A DNA stretch of 64,000 bases from Spodoptera frugiperda (GCF_023101765.2 NC_064214.1:1-64000); one strand, 5' to 3'. Shown: positions 22,901 through 37,900, counted from the first letter of the stretch. Program-made: numbers and translations. Notes: generated by a model from the sequence alone, not told the origin.

Positions 22901-25900
22901 GCGGTGAGGGTTATGTTACTGGACTTGACGCCATGGGAATTTAATAGCGTTTAATGTTATACTATGATATAGTTACATACTTCTACAAAATATTTATTTT
23001 GTAGAAATGAAAACACATTCCATCCAATAAATATTGTAAAGCGTTTTCATTTTCACATCTTCGCTTCGCCTAGCAGTAAGAGGGTTGGTGGCCAAACGGT
23101 AAAAAAATACATTTATCAGTTGTTTAGTTGCTAAGTACCAATATAAATTTGAATCACCATACCATAAAACTTTGTTTTAAACGATTAATTGAATTTGATG
23201 TTAATTCCAAACAAACACAAAATAAACAAAAACCACGTAATAATTTATTGAAGGAATGTTGTAAGTGTATAATTAAGGCGTTAATCGTTTTGAGATACGG
23301 TATAAAAATACAAGTGCAATGGCGCCTGGAGTTGGCGCCATGTTTAGGACGGTCGCGCAGGCGCACGGGACCGCATTACTTCATAAACGCAATGCCATTA
23401 AGTCCGTCCATTCTATGCGGACAGTTGTTAACGTTCCATTGTATTTTTATTTTTGTTTTAAATTTCGAAGTAGATTAATGGCTTTGATAGTTTTTTTTTT
23501 TCAGGCAAAGATTTTTACGTGCCTGTACCAATGGCTTTTTCAACTTTTTTTTTTCATTTTTCTTCTATTCTCTAAATCAGTTCTTAAGGGTCGGTTCATA
23601 TCTGTTGAGCGTATCATCGCTTGCACTAACGTATCACAAACGTATCATCGGTTGAGTGTGAACGGTCGGAAGTGTTTTTCTATACATTTGTCTGTTCTGG
23701 CGTTTCGCAACCGATGATACGCGATGCATCCTCCGTCATATATGAACCGACCCTAACTAGCACTTCAATAAATTCAAAAGTAATCATTTGACGTTAAAAT
23801 ACGGGACACTGCGAAAAAAAATATTTATAAAAAAGGGTCTAAACACGAGTCACAAACCCTTTAACAACCACAGAAGCCGTGTCACGAATTCATAATCACA
23901 TCTAAAATTAGATTTGTCGAACAAAACGCTGAGTGTAAAAAGGGTGTCTTATTTAAACAACTTTTTACTTGCGTCACCAATACACATGGCAGACTAAATT
24001 ATTTATTTACTAGCGTCAGCGAAAGACAGGTTATTGTCGTACGATATTGTTTGTCAAAGCGTTGTAACTAGAAAACTAAGTCATTAAGCTGAGTACTCAC
24101 TTTACCGTGTAGCACGTAACGTATCAGATACAGTATCAACCTGCGTGGTTGCTACGGTGGGTACGGCTGGTCCACGATCCACAGCATATCTAGCTACAAG
24201 CCGCCTCCCAGTGCTTTAGAATCCCTTGGAGGAAGACGTTCTTAGCTAATAGCGTATATCGATGTAGCTAGTCCTAATAGCACAAATTGCAAAAGGAAAC
24301 CCATGTCAATTTTATTTTTAGTTTCGAGAAAAAAAAATACTAAAGTTGCTAATTCGGAGTGTGGTTTAAATAGAACTTTTTTTTATTTTTCTTTTATCTT
24401 TAAGAGCAAAATTTAATATCCGGATTTTATCACATATATTATTTGATGTGTTATTCAAGCTTTACAACAGGTATGAATTTTAACTTGTTTTGACTTTGCT
24501 ATTTGTAATAATAAAGGCGGTTACTTTTTTAGCTAAGAATGTCTTCCCCCCAGGGATTCTAAAACACTGTGCGCCTTTATGTTCGCAGTGATACCGCCAA
24601 TCGGCGGGTCACTGCGAGCTCACTCGATACTGTATCTGATACGTTACATGCTACACGGTTAAGTGAATACCCAGCTTTACATCCCGTGGCGTTGAAACTG
24701 CTACGTTGTCATTATTGTCACTAAAATCTAGGTTATCGTTGTTAGTTTTGTGAATTTATTATCCTTTTCTGAGAATTTTACTCTGCGAGGTTTATTATCA
24801 AATTGTTGTATAATATTTGTGTCTTTGATATCTGTTTTAGTTGATACGTTGATAAAGATAAATCTTAAAATAATTTTATATCTTACTGGCAACGAAAAAA
24901 GGCTTTAAGTCTTTCTCTATCTATTTAACTCCTTATTCTGATAATCCTCTTCCTATTCTTGATTCAGTTCATAATAGAGGTTGAAGTGACACAATAATCT
25001 TATTTATTTTTTCTATTTCATTCCCATCGTGAATTGGCTTCACCTACTCTTTTATTTTTTTTTAACTATCCCCTGATATTTCTTCGGTACTCTTTCCTTT
25101 CTATACTGGGACGATTATTATCACTACCAGCTATCGCGTTACAAACACGTGGTCTTACTTAATACAATCATTATCAGAGTAAACATTTTTACTGACATGC
25201 GTAATAGTGTGTATAACCCTTTCATCGTAAACGCCAACTGTTACTCCAGCAGCTATTTCCATCCCGTTGCGTACGATTTACAAACACAAACTTTGCTCAG
25301 CGCCCATTACTGTACGTTAAACTACATAATCATAATTTTTCCTTTCCTTAGCAACGTGCTAGATTTTTCTACCTATTTATTTCTAGTCACTAATCTATGG
25401 AAGTCATGTGACTCTGCTTCCATGAGGATTAGTCCGAAAATTATCACTAACAAACATCTTTACTTATTTATATTAACCAAAATTTTAGGCTACATATTAC
25501 CAGCAACAAGTCTACGACACTATGTCTACAACTTGATCTCGTTAGCCTAAATCATTTCCAAATCTGAACTCTTTGCCTTTAATAACACAGTTCTATTTTC
25601 TACACAGGTATCTATTCCCACCAACACCTGGACGCGTCGAAAGTGCAAGTGGTGCATCCTGTGAAGGTGACGCCGCACGGCGAGCTGGTCTCGCATGCGG
25701 TCGACCACGCCCATGCGCACGGGCACGCGCGAGCTCGCAGGGATCTACAACACACGGAGCAACACCAGCCTCATGTGGTTCATTATAACCTTACTGTCGA
25801 TGGACGAGAACTCAGGCTGGACCTGAGGTAAGGAATATCTTATTATAATTATCATTTATTTATTTACTTTACTTGATATTTACATTTTTAAATATTCAAT

Positions 25901-28900
25901 TAAAAAAAAACATTTAAAAATATAAAAAGCAGTAGCCCACCAGTAACGGGATAAATCCAAGCTACCGGCAGTCAGGGCTCAAGAGAGAGGAATTTCCGGA
26001 CAATACGCGCCGTATCCAGAAGTACTGCCTTCTGCATCAGGCTCTTGATCCAACCATCTAACGTTAGCCTACTCAGGTGTTATTATAATTATTAATATTT
26101 ATTTATTTTTTGTGTCTCATAAGGAGTAATTGTTAGTTGAAGTGTCAAGGAAATGTGTTCGGTGTATAGCAATAAGCGTATTTTTAGGGGGCAAGAGGGA
26201 AAGGTCAATATAACAAAAAACTAAATATTACGTCCAAAACCTTCGCTAATTCTGAGAATAGAAGAAGTGATGTTTTAATATTTAATATTTTTTTAATTCA
26301 TAAAAATACACAAGAAATAACAGAAGAAACTGATGAACCTTATCAGTTATGTCAATCCATCAATTATTTATTATTTCTGATGTTAGAAGAAATAAACGTA
26401 CGTTTCAATAAAAAATCAATTTAAGTAATCAATACCTAATAGTTTTATTGCACTTTGAATACTAGATATTTTTTATATTAAGAAACAATATAATTTAATT
26501 ATGCAAACAAAAAGTGAATTGTGGTTCTAAAGGCCACAGCCACACACATCTGAACACGAAGCTTTGGGTATTTTTCCAGGACGTACAGGGAAAATTTGAG
26601 GTTTTTATTATTTATTAACGAACTGAGCACTATTAAGTAGATTGTCGACTATTAAGGTAACGCCACTTTGTGCTCCAAAGCCTATTTCTATTAGAAAAAC
26701 CAGTCACATTAAATGTAACACTCCTATCAGTCAGTGATTATAGGGCACCAGATTATTGATTAATTCTAATACAGATAACTTCAAAATAATAATAATGTGT
26801 CTGATCTTGGCACAATTAAATTCACATTGCACTGCTCTCAGACAAGACAAGCAATGCACTCGGGTGATCCGTATACTCATTTGGCTTTATAGCATCAACA
26901 CATTTCTGCAATAAACCCTTACCTACCGTTTTGAAAAACATCATGCTGTTTAACATGTGATTCGATACAATACAATCAGAAAACAACGTTATTACAATAA
27001 AAAACATAAGAATCAAATTGTAATAACTTTCAGTGGCTTCTTCTATTACTTAAATAGATAAGATTACGTCTGTCACTGTATCTGGAGTACGCACAGATAC
27101 AAAATGAAGTTCACGGGCAAAGGCGAGCGATAGCGGCGAGTACGTTCAACGTGATGGTAAATTGACCCGATGGATCACGTGATCTGTTTTTTATTACAAA
27201 ACATATCGATATATTACTCTACATACAAACATCTATTGTTGTTTTTTTTTTTGATAGAGATAAATGTTCTACAATTCTAATCGTACAATGTCGGTGTTAA
27301 AAGTTGGTACTGTATTGTTGTAAAGTTATCCTGCATTTGTGAATAGGTTAATTAAAAATATGTTGTTTTTCCTTTGATTTATGCATATTTAGCATATCAA
27401 ATTAGTACTCAGAATAAGATAAAAAATCGTGTAATTATTTGACAGCTAATACAATAAAACGATTATTGCAATGTTTTTACTGCGCTTCCAATAATTACAG
27501 TTAACCTTTTTAATAATAAAGGTAAGAAGGGCAAAAAAGCAAAATTGGTCATGTTAAAAAACCCCGAAGCAAAAATCATCTTGTTCAAAATCAATCATGA
27601 CTGCAATGCATCGTTGCATACAGATGTAAAAAATATAATTTATTGTATTTATTTTTGGAATACAAAAGCAAGTACCGGTGATGTAGTTTTTCCTTAGTAA
27701 TAAAATGTTTTTATTTAATCCATTAAAGTATAAAACATGATTCGGACAGTATCTCTCGTAGCGATAACCTGGGCCATGTGAAATTCGGCCATAATTGAAT
27801 AGATAACAGAGCAAGCGTGCGCCAGAGCCGCTCTCTGTTGCCGTCTGGACTGACATAGTTTGTTTTTTCGCCTATCGCGAATCGACCTTCTCAAATATTT
27901 GAACTTGGCTTCGCTATCACTCTGGGCCACATCGACGTTTATCTGTTGAACAAAACTAATGACACATTATCTACCTTATCACTTACATTATTCCATTATG
28001 CTTTATACAGGTAGCTTTAATTCTATCACCTGATTGTACTCTTTTTTCGTACTTTTTTTTATCGCAACGCTCGTAAAAAATAAAGTTGGAATAATCAATC
28101 AAGTTGAAATATGGTCATCTGTAAGCCGGTATCGTGCCGAATAGGAAGTTAATCTTTATTGTATGAATTTTAATGAGCAGTAAATCTAGTCTTTATTCTG
28201 AATGTTACATACGTTTTTGGTTGTTTTTGCCAACTAATTATGTACAAACATTGACCTCTTATAACACTTTTTAGTGAATATTTTTCTAAGGAATCGATCG
28301 TGTTCAATATGTCTTCTCCCAATCTACGGGACCGATCTGGAGTGTTCTTAAAAATCTTAATTGGGAGGATTTTAGTTTAGCGAGGTCGCCATAAAGAGGG
28401 CGCTAGCTTTTGTTTTTTGCTTTCAATAAACAATTCAGATTGGGCAAAATTAGACGTTTCGAAGCAGATTAAGAAGCGAGTAAAATTGCTTAAAATGTTT
28501 TGCAGTTCTGTAAAAATACATAACAATATCTCTTCATCTGGAATTATGTGATTTTAATAAGTTTTAACCTTGAGACGGTCTGAGCTCGTTTCCGAGGACT
28601 ATGCACATAAATCTTTGTAAATCTGCTCGTTGTTCGTCTGACGCAGCATTAATACTGTTGTCGCTACCGGCCAACCACCACTAGTTAAACAAATGACTCT
28701 TTGTTTACCGCCAACCATTATTTATTTAATCGCATACAAACTACAGTTATAATTGGACATTTTTGCCTATTTATTTTTGACGGTTTTATTTGACTGTCAT
28801 AAAAGATTTTGTTGGTTCTTCCTATCTGGTTTAGATGTCATATTTAAAAATAGAGTATACTATATTCATGTGGTTGTGTAACAAATAAAGGAAATCTTAC

Positions 28901-31900
28901 ATTTGAGGAAAGGAATTTAGATAAACCCTAATTACGAAAATTCGCCTCGATTGTGAAGCAGTCAAGTAACTATTTTCGATTTAAAATTATCAGTACCTAA
29001 AAACATGAAATCTGGAACTGTGCTCGACCTTTTACACTGGATAACAAGCACAATTGTATATCTAATGCCTTTGCCTTTAGACTTCATAGAAAAGAATCAA
29101 TAATGGCGTATGGAATTAGGATCGACCGTTTGTAGTCGATCACTGGTGTTGGATAGGTACACGATATTAATTTCAGACATGTAGTTGGCCCCGCGCCTAA
29201 CTCACCGCACGCACTACTTACTAAAGCTCATAAATTTCGAAGGCTATTTCCGTACATTTTTACAGCAAACTTGTATCCCAGCATTGACTAATGTTTCGCT
29301 AACAAGAATAATATAATATCCATGTATCTAGGTGCAAACGAAATATAGCACCAACAACATCAAACTAGGACTTTCCGTCACAAAATAAATCACACAACAT
29401 TCTCTTATCTTAATTTAATTAGTTGTAATAGTTCAATTTATTGGCTTTGTCGAACAGTCTATAAATCACAAGAGTTATAATGAAATACGCGCCTTTCGTA
29501 ATGAAAATAGGTACGACAGTCGGTGTCTTGTCGAACAAACGTTTTTATTGACAGTTTTTGCCAACCAGTAGTAAATAATACAGTCATTAGAGACAGTGAT
29601 AAATTGTGAGACAGCCAACAGGTGGCGTGACCACTAAATTCATACTCATTCCAACGAAACACTTATGGTAGTAAAGATGTAAAATACCAAGATCTGATCT
29701 CCTCCCGATTACTCTTTAAGATAATGTTGCCATAATAAATCAATAACTACTGTTAGTGTTGCTAGCAAAATAATGCTTAGTTTTCCTAATCGAGCTTAAA
29801 GCTTGTTTTATCTTAACTTAGATATAATGAATTCCAAATCTGGAAGGCATAACAGCATTCCTTTGCCGAATAGTGTTAATAATTTATGAAACACAAGATT
29901 GTTAATAAAATTAAATTTGTTCGCGAACGTGTACTTAAACTCTACAAGAATTTCTTAGGGTTACGTACCTATTGCTGATATTAGTTCCTATTGCAATTTC
30001 ATGCATATATTTTTTTATGGAATAAGCCGGTAAACGAGCAGACGGATCACCCGATGATAAGCAATCGCCGCCGCCCATGGACACTTGAAACACCAGAGAC
30101 TTTATAAGTGCGTTGTCAGCCTTTTGGGGGTTAGGAATTTAAGGGTTGTTGAGGAAACGGGGATTGGAAGGTTAGGAAGGGTAATTGGGCCTCCGGTAAC
30201 CTCACTCATACAACAAATAATGATGTAAATAAATTATCGAAGCAATCTAAGATTATGATAACGAAACGTCCAGTCAGATTCAGGAAGTTTATATACTTCA
30301 TCATCACTCAGCATATAGGTAACAACTACGAGTATAGGTAACCTCTCGATTCAATTACTGGGCATTTATTTGTGCATAAATTATATCAGAACATTATAAA
30401 GTCAGTATCAGTACATGCGTTCAATATATTAGTTTGATTAATTGAGGTGTTCGTGCTTACGAAATACTTAGACGCATACAAGTAATGTCGCCATCGACTA
30501 ACGCAATCCCAGACGTAGGCTATGCACACGGGATCAGATACATGAGCCACTCATTATTTCTTTCGAAATAGATAAACCCTTGCTCACTTGCACCGAGTCC
30601 AAGATTATTATCATTATATTGCTAAACCATTACATCACACTCTCTCGTCATCTTCACGTTTGCAACATTCACAAAAACTGAATACTGCTTAATTTGGTGA
30701 CACCCTAAAAAGACAACCCATTTTCCCTTAAAGCCATATCATGGAAATTGCACATAATTTGAGTTATATCCAATTAATTTATAGTTACCAATAAGGAGCA
30801 GATAATCATGCTCTCGTAGCTATTAAAGTGAGGTTTCGTAATAATCAGGCTTATTGATTTATTGTAGCTGTTATGTTGTAATGGGATAATGGCATAAATC
30901 TAATTATAAACAGGTAGGCGTATAGTAAATGTAAACAGCTGTGATATAAGAATAACAATGAATGACACCTACCGAAGTTATCTGGTTGCGTATGCAGTGT
31001 GATCAAAGCTGCGCGAACGCATCGAGCGTGTGTCGCGTTTTCGCCGCGCAATAGTTTCGCGGAAGCGTCGCTATCACTCGCACTCGTGTGAACGCAAGCG
31101 CAACACTAGCTAGAAGCTGCTCGTGCACTTTTTGTGCCTACGTACACCGACTTGATTGCAGACTACCTTTTTAAATAAGCTCACACTTTCTAAATTAAAT
31201 AAAAAATGCCAATAAATGCCTATAGTAAGTTTCTTATCGGTATTGATCCAGTGGCAGTAAAAAAATACACATGATCACCTTAATGCAGACAGTTGTCACC
31301 AAACTTGACAGACTGGGGTGCGGGCCTCGTGACCTCGTCGAATTTCTTCTCATGCAGCAACTGGGACGCTGGGCTCATGCATTTTTAATGTACTGGGGAC
31401 AAAAACTCGACAGTTTGAAAGTTGCTGTATGGTCTTCGAAGTTCAATTCATACATATTTATGTGGCAATTATTGTAATACAATGAACGATGAATATTGCA
31501 AGGATTGCACAACGTGACCCTACGTAGCGGGACCGCCCGTGCACCGAATATAGTAATACCCAAATAAATGAAAAACGACTGTTTAATGCTACTGTCAATA
31601 ATATTAAGTGCGAGCAATGGCTGATTGGAGCTGTCGGGCGAAATCGAGTAACAAAAAAACAAAGGCAGCAAAATAAAAAATCTGAAAGTCAATAGTTTTC
31701 CCATTTTCCTAAAACGTCCAAATACAGAGTAAACGATACCGTTACCATCTAAAATGACTCTGTTACAGTTACTCTTGAACTGGATAATTATATGAGTAAG
31801 GCCAAGGTTAAACATTGTTTATGTATACAGCGATCAAACGCAGAATTATATTTGTATACATAATGCAATATACAGTCCACACTTATGTAGTCCCGCGTCG

Positions 31901-34900
31901 AGTGCTACGAAGATTTATAACTGGACCAGGTGGTGACTGAACTATTCATGTATTCATGACTCTTCTATTTTGATGTTATCCTGGTCATAACCAGAATAAA
32001 CGACTTCATACTCGAAATACTGTTGAAATGAAACACCGGTCAACTAACGAAACATTTAATTGCATTAACGCAGCTTTAAGATTTATAGAATCAAATAAGC
32101 CAGGCCAATATACCTCCCGTGAACTACGCAATAATATTACATTAAATATTATTTAATAATAACTGTTGTCAGGTTTACATTCTCTATAAAATCCTGGATT
32201 TTGTAATAACTGTAAACGCGAAGTATACGATATAGGCTTTAGTCCTTTCACCCTAGTAAAATTGTAATAGTTGTCGTAATTCCTAATTTATATGCAGTCC
32301 ATTAGGTTTATCGAATTATAAGATTTTATAGCTACGAATTAAGATTGTGGACAGCGAATTCTATTTGCCAAACACTTAACGAATGTTGATAATCGCTGAT
32401 ATAATTTAGTTAGGCTTTTGTTGTCGCGTTGCAGAACATTTTGACTGTACAAGAAGGAAATTGCTCCAGCAATTTGAACGCGTACAAATAAATGCTTTGA
32501 AACATTTTGTACCTTAGTAAGTTGTAAAACCCAACTTATGTATATGCTAAGGTTATTTCGAAAATTGCGCCTGTTGTGTTATCGCCTGCAATCTGCAGTT
32601 AATATTTTTATCGCATAAAATTGGACAAGAGATCGCACCAAAGCGGTCTAATGATTGTTGTAAATTTCATCGGTACTGGTAAATTGGGGGCATCGATAAT
32701 AAATTTTCGCATTGGTAACATCAACACGGCGCGAGATCAGACAGGTTCTGCGTGCCAAGTCGTTAGGTTCAAAAGATTTGCATAACAATTTGTAAGTATT
32801 TGAGTAATTGGTATGAGAATAGAGTTTTTTATAAAACTTTATTTAGGAACATGTTTATGATTTAGTTGATGTTTGAATATTTAATATTGATTGGATAGTT
32901 TTGTAATAGTTAATTTATTGATTATTGATATGGTTATAATCCCAAAATCATTCGTTTATATGGTAATTTTATCATTTTTAACACATAAGGGACCGCCCAC
33001 AGCAGGTGCCGACTGCGTAGGAGGTTTCTATTTCGAGAGCTAAAATGAAGCAACAGAATGAGTCGCAAGTCGTCGATATTATTATAGGCTAGCATGTATG
33101 TAGGTAAAACGCATTGCAAGTTCAAGTGCAAGGAACTCGTAAGACGCTGTAATAAAATAAAGGTTTCGCACGGCAGGGCGCCGAAACCACAGGGCTCTGA
33201 GAGATTTATATCTACACACGCTGTATATATCACCGTGCGATACCTGATACGTGCTACAGCCGACTCAAAACAATACGCTTTAAGTTTTACCCTTTTATTT
33301 TGTGTCGCTAAGGAAGCGTCTGACTCTGGACTCGGCGTTTCTCTCATTCCCAGGAAATAATACGTTAGCTTCACACTTCACACCTACTGCCGTTTTACCT
33401 TCATTTAGTTTTGTAATGCTTTCGCGTTGACATTTAACAAACGACCTATGACACTTGCGAATGTTAAACATCTCGAAATAACATGTCGCTGCGTCTAAAA
33501 GAACAATATTTATGTTCTTCTTCTTTAATGTCGGAGAATATGTTCGTCATTACGGTTCTGAGAAAGTCTGCTTTTACATTTTCTTCTGAAAACGATCGTA
33601 AAAGTTCACTTTGATGTGTCGTGGGTATAGAGTAACTTTAGGTGTGTTTGAAATCAATAGGTGAAAGTTGATATAAAAATAATGACGAACATAGGTATTC
33701 GATGTTCCACTACTGAATATGGGACAAACGTTGTTACAAAGTTGCATGGAGATTTAGAGGTGGCAGAAATCCATGGTTGCGTGTTGAGTCTTCGAAACAT
33801 AAAACATCGCAACTGTATTTTCTCAGTAGCGTAGGCAGAGATTAATAGGACACTCACTATTCACCAGTTGTCTTTCTTTCATGTAATAGGAAACTGGGAC
33901 TAGTAAACAGAAGCAGATACAACAGCCTCTTAGCATATTGATAGTCTACCTAAAATATAGGTGGCCTTTTTTGTCAGCGACCGAACAACAGTATAAATAT
34001 TAGGTGGTAATAATGATAGTGTTTCAAAGAAATTTGCATGTTAATGGCAACTATTAGCCGCGTATAGAGCTAGTGCCGCGTAAGGTCTCCACGGCGCCTG
34101 TGTTGCCACATATAAGGATACACGCGCACTTTACAAACAGGTCTAATCAGCATAAACCAGATCTTAAATGTTACGTTAATCACCCATTTAGCGCCATTTT
34201 TGTAAAAAAAATAAGATTCTAATTTTATACAATTAAATATTTGGCGCATATTTCCTTTATTCTCAATGAAATACGTGTGGATTGCAACAGCTTAATGTAA
34301 GCGATAAGAAATAAGGTCCTGTTGAAATCGAAGTGGTCGTGTCAACTTGTGTACACATTAATGTACAGCTGATTCGTTCGTATGCAAAAGAGAAGTAACG
34401 CCGCGCGATAAGACTTGTTAAGGTACCACTATCTTTAATTGAGGACGTGAATTCATTAAGGTGAATGAAGGTATATTAAGACGTATTGAATATCAATTCA
34501 ACAATACGAGCCTAATATTTGGCTGATAGCTTACTAAATGATGTTCGTATGCAAATCGAGCATTGTAGTCGACCAGTTTTCCACAATGTTACGGGCTAAT
34601 GAACGCAGTCCTTTACCGTTTGAAACAATCAATCGTCAATTATGACAGGTAGTGTATCTGTTGCCGTGTACAGACGGACACACATAGACGCTTGTGTCAA
34701 CACGTATCTGGGGCGGCTGTGTTTACCTCTACTAATTGCCGTAATGAGCCTTATCTGTGTGCTTAGTACCTTACTCGCCACTCGAACTGTTTGCCTCTGA
34801 TCGACAGCCCGCAACCCAAGGCTGATAATGTCTACAGAAACTAAAAACAACAGCACTTGTCCCGTGTTGGCTTAGTGGCGCCATGTCGACGACTGCGCGT

Positions 34901-37900
34901 GTGTTCCATTGAAAAAATTACGTTAATTCAGCATTTATTATCAAAGTGTTGCGTAACGCGCAGGTTGTTGACCGTAAACTGACATCAATAAAACTTATTC
35001 AACTACAATTACTGACTCATAAATTATTGTCACTTATAGTCAATAAATAGGATATAAAGGTCGGTTACTTACAAATACAGTGAGCAGCAGTGTATCCTTT
35101 CCTTTTTCTGCGGTTAATATATCGTTACATTCCACAATTGCTGCATTCTGCCCGGTACCTATCTAAGGCCGGACCATACTGTCCGATAAATCTTGACCGT
35201 GTGCCAGTGTGAAATCTACTTTTTATGGTCGTCGTGGCCGTCGCCATAGTGGACAGATTCCTTGGACGATATAAGATTAAACCGCAGTTGGGATTTATGG
35301 CTATCGGCTGGACTTTTTCAATGTTCGATTGTTATTTGAGATTTGTAAAATAAAACAAAATTATAAATATAGACAAAACAAAACGATCCACACGAAAATA
35401 ACGTTAGAAAGGAATGTTAATCACACTACTTAGTTTCATAAACAATCGAGTCTGTGGTCTAAGTATAGTTTGTATGTATCTAATTTATTCTTGTTTTATT
35501 TACGGAGTAGTCACATAGTTGTGAGCGCGCGCAAGAATCCGAAGCTCGCGGCGTTGAGCAAAGAGTTTGTGGTAATCTGCCTGGACCTCGTCGAATAAGG
35601 TGCGCCTTCCGGCCGAGAATCCCAATTATGTCGTTATAATCCTACAAGGGTAATACATCAGTGTAAAAACAAGGAAACGCGCAAATATTTTTTACTCCAT
35701 TACGAATTACGCGCATTTTTAGAATCATTTAGATTGTATCAGAACGTTAATTGTTATATTTATTGTCGTTTCATCCTTCAATATGTAATTTAATTACGCA
35801 TTTATTTGCGTCTTATGACCGCTAACTACAATTAAAATGATAGCTCGCAATTTAATCGACAAAACCTCTTAAAAAAAATAAACCGAACGAATCTCTTACA
35901 AATTAATATTATGTATTCTTTCATAATCATACTCAATTTATGCAACAATTGAAAGACAATGGTTGCATGCATTGCACTTGAAATGACATCTACAAATATA
36001 ATTTCGTCCGGGGGCTTGGCAGAAATGTATTTATCATTCATTTGTTTCTGTTCAACGACTCCTCCTTACATTACTATTCGTTATGGGAGCATTCGACCTT
36101 CATTTGTTTTCTCGTCAACGATATCTGCCTCTAATTACTGGACACCCACACATAAGTCGTGACTTGTAAACTTGTATAGGCCTCCAAAGGGTTCGTGCTC
36201 AAATGATACGAACACAAACGTACCTCTATAAGTCGATACAATTTCATCAAATTGTGAAATTCTCTTTTCAATCACCGTGTCCGTGTACGAATTTTGCTCC
36301 TCATATTTCTGAATTTGAAGGCGATTTACGGGACAAGAAGGATTAGCGTTTTTTTTTGTAATGTACTTATCTCAGTTCCGTAAAACAGAATAACTATTAA
36401 AGCACTCATTATTATCGTCTCCATTTTGGCTCACGGGGACGATAGGTTAATCTCATATATTGAGCATAATTCGATAAAGAGCAATAATATCACTATATAC
36501 CGAGTACGACTCTTACTACATACTTTCAAAAAACTTAACACAAACTAATAAAATACTCTTTGTTGCAGGCCATCAGTAACGTTTATAACGCCAGCGATGG
36601 TGGTGGAACGCCACAGCGTGGACGGGAGAACTCGGGACCATCCGCACCCAGCCGCTACTGCATGCCACTACACCGGGTCCATTAGAGGACAGCCTGCGTC
36701 TAGTGTTGCGCTCTCAGCGTGTGATGGACTTGTGAGTTCTTTTCTTTATTATTTGTATTCTGTTTTTTTTTGTGGTATAAGCCGGTAAACGAGCTGACGG
36801 ACGGATTACCTGATGGTAAGCAATCGCTGCCGCCCATGGACACTTGAAATACCAGAGGCATTATAATTTGGGTTGCCGGTCTTTAGAGGATAGGGATGGG
36901 GGTTTATTGGGCTGTTGGAGAATCGGGATTGTTTCACGAAGTTTTCTGATAGATCGGGGTTTATGGTGGGCTTCGTGTAACCTCACTTACACAACGAAAC
37001 TTTTACTACGGTTAGTTCTTAAAATGACCTAGGAATATCTTCTATGAGTTCTGTGTACAACCACCGATGAAGAGACAGCGAGTAGATTTCACCTAATGGT
37101 ACCTTATCTGCGAGCATACATAATTACATACAATAATAAAATCTTTAAAGTCCTAAACTCCCGATCAGCATAAAACCTTTTTTCACGATTCCTTTAAGTA
37201 GCTTACACTTGCGGTTTTAAATTACAGAACCAAGAAGATCATTAAAAGATTTTAGTGCATTAAAATGGCACCTAAGTATTAAAAAAATATTAACCCTTAT
37301 CAGAATTGTCCCAAAATAAACAAAAACAACATTTAGCTGGAAGAACCGAAGAAGGTAGCAGTAAGGTATTAACTTTGTTACAAAAAAAGACAGAAAATTA
37401 TCGTATACATTTTTGATGTAGCAAAACGAAAACTGAACTCAGTCAAATGAAGCGTCAACTAGTCAAATGTCTAACCTTTTTATGTCTACAGTCGACTCGT
37501 TAGTTTTATAGTTGGACATAAATAAATGGAATGTTAGATAAATCACGGGCCATCTCTGTGCAGTGTGAGGTCGTCCAATAAAATATATTCGACACACAAC
37601 TGACTGTTACACGCTTACCAGGAATTCGCCAAATCAATATGGCTAACAAATTAAACTGTAGGTAGGTCCCATACATTTTAGGGTTACCTTTTGTTTGACC
37701 TTTGTACGACTTGCAGTCTTTTTGCTTGCAACTTTTGGACCTTTGATCCTTTACTTTTGTTTTTTATTACTTCCCTTTTTAGAGCTGATTGACCGTCGCA
37801 TACTGTATGTCAAGTTACTTAAAAATTATATGCATGCTGTGGTTACCTATAATTGTAAATACAGATAAGCCTTTTTTATTTCAGTTTATTGATGTATTCA

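Larger units (their letters stand above)
16926..25607 (+). other. Intron 1 of the ADAMTS gene (8.7 kb)
   Basis: Bounded by GTAAGT and TTCTACACAG. Contents identified: MITE 1 copy at 17698, an inverted-repeat element at 19480, a small hairpin at 22982-23005, a MITE at 23587 and a large foldback at 24085, each listed separately. 22735-22785 is mildly CpG-rich. No other exon was found. Confidence 0.85.
25828..36568 (+). other. Intron 2 of the ADAMTS gene (10.7 kb)
   Basis: Bounded by GTAAGG and CTTTGTTGCAG. It contains a possible LINE-like fragment (25930-26070), a SINE C copy (30009-30209) and CpG-rich patches at 30996-31125 (GTCGCGTTTTCGCCGCGCAA), 34060-34100 and 35520-35600. Frames of 146 codons on the minus strand (31375-31815, 32934-33374) look spurious. 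Confidence 0.8.

Noticed and set aside
25149..25550. 133-codon plus-strand frame just before exon 2
   Set aside because: Low-GC, hydrophobic, ends before the exon 2 acceptor and has no signal of a real exon.
25573..25788. 71-codon frame overlapping exon 2
   Set aside because: Alternative frame of the GC-rich exon; the conserved ADAMTS prodomain is in the other frame.
31375..31815. 146-codon minus-strand frame
   Set aside because: Hydrophobic and cysteine-containing but without family features; likely chance within intron 2.
32934..33374. 146-codon minus-strand frame with an overlapping 88-codon plus-strand frame
   Set aside because: No domain recognised, composition not protein-like, no promoter or splice signals; treated as chance.
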